Positions 34,550-43,039 of a DNA stretch of 64,000 bases are shown piece by piece. The position numbers and the translations under genes were made by a program. The stretch covers positions 1 through 64,000 of the forward strand of contig JAFULR010000012.1 of the NCBI GenBank assembly GCA_017483195.1, given 5' to 3'. The stretch comes from Clostridia bacterium. GTDB lineage: Bacteria; Bacillota; Clostridia; Oscillospirales; CAG-272. Under the pieces are notes generated by a model. That model did not search any database. It was not told where the DNA came from and saw nothing but the letters and a program-made list of their open reading frames with translations. Numbering within the stretch: the stretch's first letter is position 1; each line of letters opens with the position of its first letter.

Positions 34550-36921
34550 TGTGCAAATCCTCCCATAGCATTAATCATAAGCTTAATAGTTGCAACTAAT
34601 CCGGTCATATATTCCTCATAACAAATATCAGGATCACTCGCTACCGCATCATTGATCTGGTGAACGAACGCGGGAGAGAGATACTGACTGAACATCTCGT
34701 TGCTTAGAAGTCCCTCGAGCAAGAGAGGAGGAAGGTCCTTAAGGCAGCTTGTTGCCGCCATGTCATCAAGTAATGTACCAAACATGGGGAAAAGATCGAG
34801 CATAGCGGTGATGTCGCCTGCGCCTTCATCAACTACACCCGCACCGCCGAACGTATCCATAAGTCCGAGAAGCTTCATAATGATAGAAACGCAAAGCTCG
34901 CTGTCCTGTGCCTTTTCTTCTTCAGTCCAATCCTCGAAATCAGTGGACGCATGCATCTTTTCAATATTAACCGCCTGTGCAACGTAGTTGCCATCGGCAT
35001 TTATAAGCTTGTTAGCCATCTCAATGCCCTTAGCATCTGAGCCGCCACACATAGCATCGTAATAATTGCAAAGATTTACGAGAGTTTCTTTGCTTGAACA
35101 GAATGTACCGTACTCGGAAAGATAATGGATAAAGTCTGCAAGCGGAGACACCTTATTTACGAAATCAGACTCTTCAGCAACTGTAATAGTACGCTTGCTT
35201 GAATTGTAAATATATAATGTTCCATCAACTTCAATAGTGAAATAACCGTAGGATCTATCCTCGGCATAGTGAGAGAACACGCTTGCCACCTTGCTCCAAC
35301 GGTCAACGTAGTTCACAAAGGATGTGTATCCATGGGGATCCTCGTTTTTATACTGATTAACCTTCTTGCCGCTTGCCGCGCAGTTTTTAACAAAACTTTC
35401 AACGTCATCAACATCGTAGTTAGGACCGCCTATGGGAAGAACCTCAAGAAGATCGGAAATAAATGCATCATAAATAGCCTCATCATTTTCGGGAATACCA
35501 AACATATCACCGATCATATCGATGCCCATCTGGAATGCTCCCTCCATAACAGTGCCGAATGCGGAAAGACCCGAAAGAGCTTTAACGGTATTTGTAAGAT
35601 TTTCCTCATCGGAAAGCAAAGTGGAGAAGTCCCCTTGACCGGAGATAATCATATCGAGCATATCTCCTTCAACAAGAGTGGTAACAGCTCCGGAAATAGC
35701 GATAAGATCGCTCTCGATTATGGCTTTATCTGCATTTTTATAATAACTCATCAATTCAACGACTATTGCGCTTGTGGGATCCGCGGGATCAAGCTCGGGA
35801 ACCTCAAGGTAAGAATCGATGGCATATATAGCAACATCAGCAAGTACGGATACCATCATAGGATTTGCGAGAATGGCATCAAGGTCCTCTTTAAGATGCT
35901 CACGTTCAGATTTATATGACATTATTTCAGCGCCTGCTCTTACACCGTGTGAAAGAGTGCCCTTAATAATATCGTCAACATAATATCTGTTTCCGTTTGC
36001 GTCCGTACCGAGATATCCACCGTAAGCCGTGGTACCGTTCATAAGATCAACGAGTGCCATGCTGTCGTAAAGCTGAATAACGAAGCTGTCTTCATAGGGG
36101 GAAACGACATGCTTGTCAAGTGTGCTTACAACCTTGTAGATCTGAGAATCGTCAGCATCGGTATTTTCTATACTGTCAGTAACCTCTGACAAGAAGCTCA
36201 TAGTATAGAACACGGGCATCATAGCAACAGCGAAGATCAAAAATCCGCTGACTGCAGCCGCAACGATTGAAATAGCCTTTCTTTCGGGGCTTTCCTTGAA
36301 ATATCCGATTCTCTTGAGCTTTTTCTTTTCAAGTCTGACTCTTTCCTCAACAAGGTCCTCAATATCATCCTCATCAGGGGTCTCGTACATATCATAGATT
36401 ATGCCTTCGAGCTCAGAGCCAGAAACATCTTCAAGAACATCCTCAATTTTATCAGCTTCTTCAGCAACCTGACGCTTCATAGCCTTCTTTTCCGCACTGA
36501 TTCTTGCCTTCAAAAGCTTCTTTTGTTCTCTTCTCTTTCTAACCTCGATATACTTGATTATGAGGTTAACGTGAACGAGTCTGAAAACAATGAGCAAAAC
36601 GAAAAACACCAATGCAAAAAGCGCAGGGCTAAGGAAAGTGCTTCCGGCAGCTACAATAAGATTCATAGCACTACCAACTATTCCCTGAAATTCTGCAGGG
36701 ATCATAGCGATAAGTCCAAAGTTGTTAAGTGCCATATCCATAAGCTTGGACACAGCCCATTGGAACACTCCGCAAAATTGTAAAATAAAAGTGATGATAA
36801 AGGCAACGGGTACACAAAGCAATCTCAAAACATTCTTGAGCATGGGCTCTGTTATTGCCTTAGCAATTTCCGCGATCAAGTATGCCGCAAAAATCGCTAA
36901 TAAAATCCATTGAAAATTCAT
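34546..36921 (-). CDS. Cassette B large protein: multi-span membrane protein with large ectodomain
   Basis: Function unknown. The 791-residue product has about four spans in residues 1-125 (start MNFQWILLAIFAAYL), a charged Lys/Glu-rich cytosolic linker (about 130-225), one further span (about 230-255) and a ~540-residue predicted ectodomain. It parallels the 38122-40404 protein along its length, with shared blocks such as DSQIYKVVSTLDKHV, LSAFGTVMEGAFQMGID, EDRSYGYFTIEVDG and LLLEGLLSNEMFSQY. The first part recalls CvpA-type topology, though no signature proves it. ATG 36921 is preferred to ATG 36933: it has GGGGG upstream and matches the paralogue start. Confidence 0.8.
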   Translation of the reverse strand: MNFQWILLAIFAAYLIAEIAKAITEPMLKNVLRLLCVPVAFIITFILQFCGVFQWAVSKLMDMALNNFGLIAMIPAEFQGIVGSAMNLIVAAGSTFLSPALFALVFFVLLIVFRLVHVNLIIKYIEVRKRREQKKLLKARISAEKKAMKRQVAEEADKIEDVLEDVSGSELEGIIYDMYETPDEDDIEDLVEERVRLEKKKLKRIGYFKESPERKAISIVAAAVSGFLIFAVAMMPVFYTMSFLSEVTDSIENTDADDSQIYKVVSTLDKHVVSPYEDSFVIQLYDSMALVDLMNGTTAYGGYLGTDANGNRYYVDDIIKGTLSHGVRAGAEIMSYKSEREHLKEDLDAILANPMMVSVLADVAIYAIDSYLEVPELDPADPTSAIVVELMSYYKNADKAIIESDLIAISGAVTTLVEGDMLDMIISGQGDFSTLLSDEENLTNTVKALSGLSAFGTVMEGAFQMGIDMIGDMFGIPENDEAIYDAFISDLLEVLPIGGPNYDVDDVESFVKNCAASGKKVNQYKNEDPHGYTSFVNYVDRWSKVASVFSHYAEDRSYGYFTIEVDGTLYIYNSSKRTITVAEESDFVNKVSPLADFIHYLSEYGTFCSSKETLVNLCNYYDAMCGGSDAKGIEMANKLINADGNYVAQAVNIEKMHASTDFEDWTEEEKAQDSELCVSIIMKLLGLMDTFGGAGVVDEGAGDITAMLDLFPMFGTLLDDMAATSCLKDLPPLLLEGLLSNEMFSQYLSPAFVHQINDAVASDPDICYEEYMTGLVATIKLMINAMGGFAQ

Positions 36922-36960
36922 ATATACCCCCATTTAATACTATAAATATATACATAATTG

Positions 36961-36989
36961 ATTTTACCACATCCAATCACTTTTTGCAA
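36961..36989 (-). promoter_or_regulatory. Sigma-A promoter of cassette B
   Basis: TTGCAA (36984-36989), a 17-bp spacer and TAAAAT (36961-36966) with an extended -10 TG. It gives cassette B its own transcription start. Confidence 0.6.
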
Positions 36990-37042
36990 GTACTATTTTG
37001 CATTTTTATTTCACAATTTTTATAGTATGTTAATTCATCAAA

Positions 37043-37070
37043 AAAGAACCGAGAAAAATCTCGGTTCTTT
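37043..37070 (-). terminator. Terminator of cassette A
   Basis: AAAGAACCGAGA (37043-37054) pairs with TCTCGGTTCTTT (37059-37070). On the minus strand a T-rich stretch follows. The 11-bp core stem is identical to the terminator at 33520-33544. Confidence 0.85.
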
Positions 37071-37081
37071 ATAGTTACTTA

Positions 37082-38122
37082 TTACTGAAAAGGAAATCCC
37101 TCGGGAAGCTCATCAGAGTTCATCCAAGCACTTACATCAAATCCAAAGCTTCCTGCAAGATTCTTAAGATTTTCCGCCTGCTCGGGATCTTCCGCAAGCT
37201 TATCTTCGTATTTTTCCTTTAAGGTATCGGTTATCTCCTGCTTCTGCTCTTCAGGCATAAGATTGATCTGTTCCTGAACGCTTTCCTTTGTAGCCTCATC
37301 CTCTAAAATATCATTACCAACATTAACCATAACGTCTGAATCGGCTATCTTACCTATTGCCTCTCCAAGATCTTCAGAGGATACCTCCTCGCCCTGAGCA
37401 GCTCCAAGCAACGTTTCAGCTCCTTCAAGTCCTTTTTTGATTTCTTCAACAACCTGCTGTCTTTCTTCTGCCTTTTCCTCAGCAGTCTTTCCTGACTCCT
37501 GACCCTTTTCCTCAATTCTGTTGAATTCATTATAAATGTTTTCAACTACCGAAGATGCAGCATTGGCAGCGGTCTGACCCGCCTCTGTGCTAGTATCCAC
37601 GTTCTGCTCAATCTGATTCTGAATAAGTGACTGAGTAACGTCAGCCGTAGCTTGGTTAAAATTGTTTGCCGCGCTGTCAAGAACTCCGCCCACAACACCG
37701 ATAGCTCCGCCATCAGTTACATTGTTGTCATTGTTTTCTTCGTCATTGCCGCCTTCATTACCTGTGTTATCACCATCGTTGCCGGTGTTGTCACCTGCGT
37801 TACCGGTGTTATCACCCGTGTTGTCACCATCGTTGCCTGTATTATCACCTGCATTACCCATGTTGTCACCTGGCTTACCTGTGTTATCTCCTGGCTTACC
37901 GGTGTTGTCACCTGCATTACCTGTGTTATCTTCTGGCTTTCCCGTGTTATCGCCTGCGTTACCGTTATCGGGAAGCTCAGGTATTACGGGCGTATTTTCA
38001 ATTGCAAATTCAAAATCGTCAACCATCTTTTCGAAATCGCTTTCCATAACAGTCTGATATCCACCGAAAGCGAGTATGGCCGCGCAAAGTATAAATGTTA
38101 CAAAACCAATTAAAAATTTCAT
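37082..38122 (-). CDS. Cassette A small protein: single-pass anchor, GDNTGN repeats, acidic helical domain
   Basis: Unknown function, paralogue of the 33551-34549 product. The 346-residue protein has one N-terminal span (about 4-22), the shared GGYQTVMESDF segment, then a low-complexity linker built from GDNTGN/GDNTGK units (about 54-127). A Glu/Lys-rich helical domain follows (about 140-330) with EEKAEERQQVVEEIKK and LMPEEQKQEITDTLKEKY. The linker differs completely from that of the paralogue while the flanking parts match, so its role is probably spacing. Its ATG overlaps the large gene's TAA by one base (TAATG). Confidence 0.8.
   Translation of the reverse strand: MKFLIGFVTFILCAAILAFGGYQTVMESDFEKMVDDFEFAIENTPVIPELPDNGNAGDNTGKPEDNTGNAGDNTGKPGDNTGKPGDNMGNAGDNTGNDGDNTGDNTGNAGDNTGNDGDNTGNEGGNDEENNDNNVTDGGAIGVVGGVLDSAANNFNQATADVTQSLIQNQIEQNVDTSTEAGQTAANAASSVVENIYNEFNRIEEKGQESGKTAEEKAEERQQVVEEIKKGLEGAETLLGAAQGEEVSSEDLGEAIGKIADSDVMVNVGNDILEDEATKESVQEQINLMPEEQKQEITDTLKEKYEDKLAEDPEQAENLKNLAGSFGFDVSAWMNSDELPEGFPFQ
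37742..37963. repeat. Degenerate 18-bp coding repeats (GDNTGN/GDNTGK)
   Basis: About a dozen short in-frame units encode the Asn/Gly/Asp-rich linker of the cassette A small protein. The units vary (GNAGDNT, GKPGDNT, GNDGDNT), so the array is older or less homogenised than that at 34151-34402. Confidence 0.85.
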
Positions 38123-40404
38123 TACTGAATAATACCTCCGATATTCTCTAACATTCCAAGAAGCTCATTCATAATATCCGTATAAGTCGTGGGCTCACCC
38201 GTAGTAGAGTTTATAGCGCCCGAAACAACCGTATCATTATAGTTATACGCTACGTAAACAGGTATCATGCTGAACATCTCGTTGGAGATAAGTCCCTCAA
38301 GCATAAGCGGAGCAAGATCCTTTATGCAAGTGGTTTCTCTCATAATATCCATTGTTGCACCTACAACACCAAGCTGATTGACAAGCGCTTCCATATCCTG
38401 AGACTCACCGCCAAGCATATCCATCATACCAAGCAAATTGAATATGATATCAACACACTTTTCGCTGTCCTCTGCCATGGTTACCTCGTCCCAAGCCTCA
38501 AAATCAGTAGCAGCAAGCATCTTTTCAACAGTTACCGCATCAAGCTTGGAATAATCTGCATTAACGATCATTTCCGCAGTATCCTTACATACGGGGCTCA
38601 ATGAAGTGTTGCGCAAATAATTTGAAACAACATTCTTCAAAGAGGTTTCATTAGCTCTCGTTCCCGCATTCTTTGCTATATAATGGATAAGATCTGCAAC
38701 GGGAGAGATTCTCTTTGCGTGCTTTGACTCATCAAATTCAACAAATCTCTTGGATTGAAGAACGTATGTCTTACCGTCGATCTCGATACTGAAATCACCA
38801 AAGGATCTATCCTCGCCGGAGTGACCGAACGCAAGCTGGATCATAGTCCAACGAGCAAGATATGCCTCAAAATCGTCATATCCGGAATGGCTTCTGTTAT
38901 TATTGTATTTTTTACCGTTTGAAATGCAATATCTTGCGAAGCTCTCCACCTCGCTGTAATTAAATTTTACACTCGAAGCATCTGCGTTCGCCGCCTCAAG
39001 AAGATGATCAATAAATATTGCATAAGCCTCCTCACTCGTTGCGGGAATACCAATGCTTGTTCCGAGAAGTTCAATTCCCGTTCCAAATGCGCCCTCAATG
39101 GTAGGGCCGAATGCGGAAAGCTTTGAGATAGCTTTTACAACACCGCGAAGCATCTCCTCGTTTTCGAGCAAGGCCTCAAATTCTGTGTTTCCGGCTATAA
39201 GCTGAAGCACTATTCCCTCCTCAGCGAGAATGCCAAGCGCACCGCCTACATGCTGAAGATCATTTAAAATAGTGGTCTTATCTGCATTCTTATAGTGCTC
39301 AAGGAAGGTATTGGTTATCCCTCCCATAATATCGCCCTCCTCGGGGGCTGTAAGCTCCATATCTCTCATAGCATTGATCAGAAGATCGGATACTATTGAT
39401 GAAAGCATGGGATCTGATAAAATGGCTTTAATATCATTCTGAACGGTGGGACACTCGGACTCAACAGAAGTGATCTGAGCATATGTTCTGAGTCCGTTTG
39501 AAAGAACGTTTTTGAGAACATCGTCAGCATAAACCGCATCGCCGCCGTAAGCAACGATCTTGCCGCCCGCACGAGCAGTAAAATTCATAAGATCGGACAC
39601 ACCAAGCACATCATAAAACCCTGCAACAAAGCTACTCCTATAAGGTGTAGCGATATGCTCATCAACAACCTCTACTATGTTATAAATCTGGCTATCTTTA
39701 GCATCGGTTTCGGAAAGTGAATCGGTAGCTGTGGTAACAACACTCATAAGGTAGAATACGGGCATAAGCACTACAGCGAGAACAAGCAAGCCGCTTACAA
39801 TACCGGATGCTATGGATACAGCTCGCTTCCACGCACACTCCTTGTAAAACGCAGGCTTCTTATTGTTTTTCTTCTCCGGCTTGGATTCCTCAACAGCAGG
39901 AGCTTCTACCGCAGGAGCTTCTGCCACAGGCTCTTCCACAATGGGTGATTCCGCAACGGGCTCTGCATTTTCGGGCACTGATACTTCTGCTGCGATATCC
40001 GTAGCGGGAGATTCCTTGATTTCCTGCTCTGCATCAGCATTTACGGCTTTCTTGCTTTCAATGGATTTCACAACAAAATGAATAATAATTCTGAATATCC
40101 AAAGAAGAACCAAAAATACGATCACAAAGAATATGGGGCTAACCAGAGTGCTCGCTATTCCGGAAATAAGCACCATAGCACCTTCAAAGCCCGGAAGCAT
40201 CTGGGCGAGATTGATCGCTTCGATGATAGCGTTTACAGCCCCCTGAAATACACCGCAGAGCTGCAAAACAAGGGTGACTAAAAATGACAGCACTACCGCG
40301 CCGAGCCTTAAGGTATTCTTAAGCATCGATTTGGAAAGCGACTTTGACATTCCGGATATAATTGCAACCAGGAAGAATGCCAAAAGAATCCATTCAAAAT
40401 TCAT
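38122..40404 (-). CDS. Cassette A large protein: multi-span membrane protein with large ectodomain
   Basis: Unknown function, paralogue of the 34546-36921 product. The 760-residue protein has about four spans in residues 1-117, an Ala/Glu/Pro-rich linker (about 120-185, with VEEPVAEAPAVEAP), a fifth span (about 193-215) and a ~540-residue ectodomain, mostly helical by composition. Shared blocks with its paralogue include DSQIYNIVEVVDEHIATPY, LSAFGPTIEGAFGTGIE, GEDRSFGDFSIEIDGKTY and LEGLISNEMFS. GGAGG precedes the ATG. It lies 66 bp after the GT2 gene on the same strand with no clear terminator between, so it may be co-transcribed with the methyltransferase and GT2 genes. Confidence 0.8.
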   Translation of the reverse strand: MNFEWILLAFFLVAIISGMSKSLSKSMLKNTLRLGAVVLSFLVTLVLQLCGVFQGAVNAIIEAINLAQMLPGFEGAMVLISGIASTLVSPIFFVIVFLVLLWIFRIIIHFVVKSIESKKAVNADAEQEIKESPATDIAAEVSVPENAEPVAESPIVEEPVAEAPAVEAPAVEESKPEKKNNKKPAFYKECAWKRAVSIASGIVSGLLVLAVVLMPVFYLMSVVTTATDSLSETDAKDSQIYNIVEVVDEHIATPYRSSFVAGFYDVLGVSDLMNFTARAGGKIVAYGGDAVYADDVLKNVLSNGLRTYAQITSVESECPTVQNDIKAILSDPMLSSIVSDLLINAMRDMELTAPEEGDIMGGITNTFLEHYKNADKTTILNDLQHVGGALGILAEEGIVLQLIAGNTEFEALLENEEMLRGVVKAISKLSAFGPTIEGAFGTGIELLGTSIGIPATSEEAYAIFIDHLLEAANADASSVKFNYSEVESFARYCISNGKKYNNNRSHSGYDDFEAYLARWTMIQLAFGHSGEDRSFGDFSIEIDGKTYVLQSKRFVEFDESKHAKRISPVADLIHYIAKNAGTRANETSLKNVVSNYLRNTSLSPVCKDTAEMIVNADYSKLDAVTVEKMLAATDFEAWDEVTMAEDSEKCVDIIFNLLGMMDMLGGESQDMEALVNQLGVVGATMDIMRETTCIKDLAPLMLEGLISNEMFSMIPVYVAYNYNDTVVSGAINSTTGEPTTYTDIMNELLGMLENIGGIIQ

Positions 40405-40470
40405 AAAAACCTCCGTAGATATATTTTATTTGTTTGCTTATTTTTTCTGCGTTGAACATTTTCAAACGCA

Positions 40471-41181
40471 TTAAATTACTTTTTTTACGTTCTTTTTTAT
40501 TCGCGATATTTCCTTCAGCATTTTAAAGGCATCCTTAATGACATTCACCTTGGATTCGCGATGATTGATTATTTTTGCGGGAAGCTCGTATATTCTGAGA
40601 TTCATTTTTTGAGCAATAAGAATCACTTCAAGGTCAAAAGCAAAATTATTCGTCTGACAATGAGAAAAAATCCTTCTCGCTATATCTCCTCTGAAGCCCT
40701 TAAATCCGCACTGCGCATCGGAAATTTTAATTCCTCCGAACAAATTTAAAACTTTTATATATGTTCTGGAGGCAAGCTTTCTTATTGGGGTATATCCTTC
40801 GTATCCATCTTTGTGCTTAGCGCGTGAAGCAACAAGCACCGGATACTCACCTTTAACAAGGATCTTGAATGCTTCCTCGATAATGTCCATTCCATACGCA
40901 AGATCCGCATCGGTAAACATAACTATATCTCCCTCCGATGCAAGCACTCCCGTTCTTACCGCACAGCCCTTACCTTGATTTTTTTCATAGCCGACGACTC
41001 TCACTCCGGATAATCCGAGTGAATTTACTATATCAGCGGAGCCGTCACGGCTACCGTCATCGGCAAATACGATCTCAAAATCATTTTCAAAATGCTCCGT
41101 CATATATCTATGGAGCTTAGCTGCCGTATCGGCAATTATGGAGCTTTCGTTATACATTGGTACACATACGGATATTTTCAT
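40471..41181 (-). CDS. GT2 glycosyltransferase, dolichyl-phosphate glucosyl/mannosyltransferase-like
   Basis: A 236-residue GT-A enzyme without membrane spans, like the catalytic domain of DPM1/ALG5-type transferases. It starts SVCVPMYNESSII and has the nucleotide-binding FADDGSRDGS, the metal-binding FTDADLAYG (DAD), and SDAQCGFKGFRGDIA followed by FAFDLEVI, which are typical of this branch. It would load a sugar onto polyprenyl phosphate, usually for later use outside the membrane. It overlaps the upstream methyltransferase gene by 4 bp and precedes cassette A, so glycosylation of an envelope component, perhaps the cassette proteins, is possible but unproved. Confidence 0.88.
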   Translation of the reverse strand: MKISVCVPMYNESSIIADTAAKLHRYMTEHFENDFEIVFADDGSRDGSADIVNSLGLSGVRVVGYEKNQGKGCAVRTGVLASEGDIVMFTDADLAYGMDIIEEAFKILVKGEYPVLVASRAKHKDGYEGYTPIRKLASRTYIKVLNLFGGIKISDAQCGFKGFRGDIARRIFSHCQTNNFAFDLEVILIAQKMNLRIYELPAKIINHRESKVNVIKDAFKMLKEISRIKKNVKKVI

Positions 41182-42008
41182 ATTTCATCCTCCTTTGCAT
41201 ACACAAATATATCGAACTCAATCTCGGTTTCAAGATGCTCAAGAGCCATAAGCTTTTGCATATCCCTCTCACTCGTGCGGTAGCTGTAAGGAGTCATAGA
41301 AAAAAGATTTCTAATGGAATCAGCTCCCTCAATCTCAATATTATAGGATAGGTTAAAGCTTTCTATAAGCTTCATATTTTCCGGCATATCTGCGCGCGCT
41401 TCGTTGGTATATACCGTTTCGTAAACGGCGCGTTTCAACCCAAGCAAGTGATTTTTTCCCGCGGTCACAACAACTAGCCTTCCGCCCCTCTTCAGTATCC
41501 TTGAAAATTCCTTTTCAGCACAAGGAGCAAAAATATTTACAACCGCATCAGCGCTATCTTCCTTTACGGGAAGATCGTATATTCCGCCAACGAAAAAGTT
41601 CGCATTTGATATTCCCTGCCTTTTGGCGGATCTTGAAGCGGAAATTATCGCTTCCTTTGAAAGGTCAAAGCCAAAGACGGATGCTCCTATATTCTTGGCA
41701 ATCATATTTGAATAATATCCCTCTCCGCATCCCGCGTCTATAACGGATTGCCCTGTGGAAAGATCGCCGAGGATATCGCAAAGCTTCTGTGCAAGAGGCA
41801 AATAAAAGCCAAGATTTAAAAAATCCGTGCGGCTCTTAACTGCCTTTTTATCGTCACCGCCTGAAACTCTTCCGGGATACAGATTTGTATGTCCGGACGA
41901 TGATATATCGAAGCAATGCTTCTTTGCTCCGTTACAAAAATAGCTTTTTTCTTTTCGGATCAATGCACCTCGGCAAACGGGACAGATCAAAATACCGTTT
42001 ACACTCAT
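41178..42008 (-). CDS. RlmA-like 23S rRNA guanine-N1 methyltransferase
   Basis: A 276-residue SAM-dependent methyltransferase of the RlmA type, which methylates a guanine in 23S rRNA helix 35. An N-terminal zinc finger is present: CPVCRGAL, then C and H in FCNGAKKHCFD. The SAM motif VIDAGCGEGYYS lies near residue 90, and VVNIFAPCAEKEFSRIL matches the motif IV region of the family. The start is ATG 42008. An in-frame TTG at 42026 overlaps the TTGGAG ribosome site itself and was rejected. It may be RlmAI or RlmAII; the sequence alone does not separate them. Confidence 0.85.
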   Translation of the reverse strand: MSVNGILICPVCRGALIRKEKSYFCNGAKKHCFDISSSGHTNLYPGRVSGGDDKKAVKSRTDFLNLGFYLPLAQKLCDILGDLSTGQSVIDAGCGEGYYSNMIAKNIGASVFGFDLSKEAIISASRSAKRQGISNANFFVGGIYDLPVKEDSADAVVNIFAPCAEKEFSRILKRGGRLVVVTAGKNHLLGLKRAVYETVYTNEARADMPENMKLIESFNLSYNIEIEGADSIRNLFSMTPYSYRTSERDMQKLMALEHLETEIEFDIFVYAKEDEI

Positions 42009-42155
42009 TTTAGTAATTATCTCCAACCAATAGTACTTTTATCCATTTTATACCCAAATTGTGAATTTTTTTTGAACAAAACCATATATTCTGCCGTCTT
42101 AATCTAAAAATATATATAAATCCTATATATTTTCTATATTTTTTGCGAAAAAAGG

Positions 42156-42184
42156 TTGAGAAAAATCACTTTTTAGTTTATAAT
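42156..42184 (+). promoter_or_regulatory. Sigma-A promoter of the queG-like/addB/addA operon
   Basis: TTGAGA (42156-42161), a 17-bp spacer and TATAAT (42179-42184), 30 bp before the first start codon. Confidence 0.7.
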
Positions 42185-42214
42185 TGAGTTAATTATACCG
42201 ATAGGAGGGCTATT

Positions 42215-43039
42215 ATGTTTGATACTATTAAGGACAAGCTTGGAAAATTTAATATAGATCTTGTTTCCTGCCTTGCGCTTGGCGAATGCAAAATAATACG
42301 CCCTTATCTTTTAGACAGATGCGGTATTGAGGAAGGTTCAGTAATTATCTTTGCAGTACCATATCTTTCCCCTGTTGCATGCAAAAAAAGAAACGTTTCC
42401 GCCTACGCAGTAAGCAGAGATTACCATATTTTTTTCTCATCTCTTTTTGAAAAAATCATCAAAGAGCTTAAAGAAAGCTTTCCTGAAAATAAATTTGCGG
42501 GATTTACCGACCACTCCCCGATCAACGAGATTGAAGCCGCTGCAAAATCGGGCTTGGGCGTTATTGGAGAAAACCATCTGCTCATAACCGAAAAATATTC
42601 ATCCTTCGTATTCTTGGGTGAAATTATCACCGACGCGGTTTTGCCTTCAAATGCCGGTGAAACCCAAAGCTGCATCAAATGCGGAAAATGTTTTAAAGCT
42701 TGCCCCGTAAACGGTAATATTAACTCGTGTCTCTCCGCCTTAACCCAAAAAAAGGGAGAACTTAACGAGAATGAGCTAATTACTCTTAAAAAGTTTGGCT
42801 GCGCCTGGGGATGCGACATCTGCCAGGAGGTGTGTCCATATACTGTATCAGCGATCAAGAGCGGATCAATATTCACGAAAATTGATTTTTTCAACAACTC
42901 CCTTGTGGCTGTTTTAACAAGCAACGAAATTGAAATGATGGATGATGCCGAATTTGGCGAAAGAGCATACTCGTGGAGAGGCAAACAAACAATCATCAGA
43001 AACCTTAAAATTCTTGAAGAAAAGGAGGACGAACAGTGA
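42215..43039 (+). CDS. Short QueG-like iron-sulfur protein
   Basis: A 274-residue protein related to epoxyqueuosine reductase. Two 4Fe-4S clusters are visible: CIKCGKCFKACP (about 152-163) and CAWGCDICQEVCP (about 195-207). A central segment with GLGVIGENHLLI corresponds to the QueG region near its cobalamin site. True QueG is about 310-380 residues, with a C-terminal HEAT-like part; this protein ends soon after the second cluster and its N-terminal domain is short. It could be a reduced epoxyqueuosine reductase or a reductase for another substrate. AGGAGGG precedes the ATG. addB starts inside its stop codon. Confidence 0.75.
   Translation: MFDTIKDKLGKFNIDLVSCLALGECKIIRPYLLDRCGIEEGSVIIFAVPYLSPVACKKRNVSAYAVSRDYHIFFSSLFEKIIKELKESFPENKFAGFTDHSPINEIEAAAKSGLGVIGENHLLITEKYSSFVFLGEIITDAVLPSNAGETQSCIKCGKCFKACPVNGNINSCLSALTQKKGELNENELITLKKFGCAWGCDICQEVCPYTVSAIKSGSIFTKIDFFNNSLVAVLTSNEIEMMDDAEFGERAYSWRGKQTIIRNLKILEEKEDEQ

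Noticed and set aside
36922..36933. Start of the cassette B large protein at ATG 36933
   Set aside because: The paralogue starts at the equivalent of ATG 36921, and GGGGG between the two ATGs is the likely ribosome site.
40448..40470. Terminator between the GT2 gene and cassette A
   Set aside because: The hairpin is followed by an A-run, not a T-run, on the transcribed (minus) strand, so read-through is likely.
42009..42026. TTG start for the RlmA-like protein
   Set aside because: The TTG is part of the TTGGAG ribosome site for ATG 42008.
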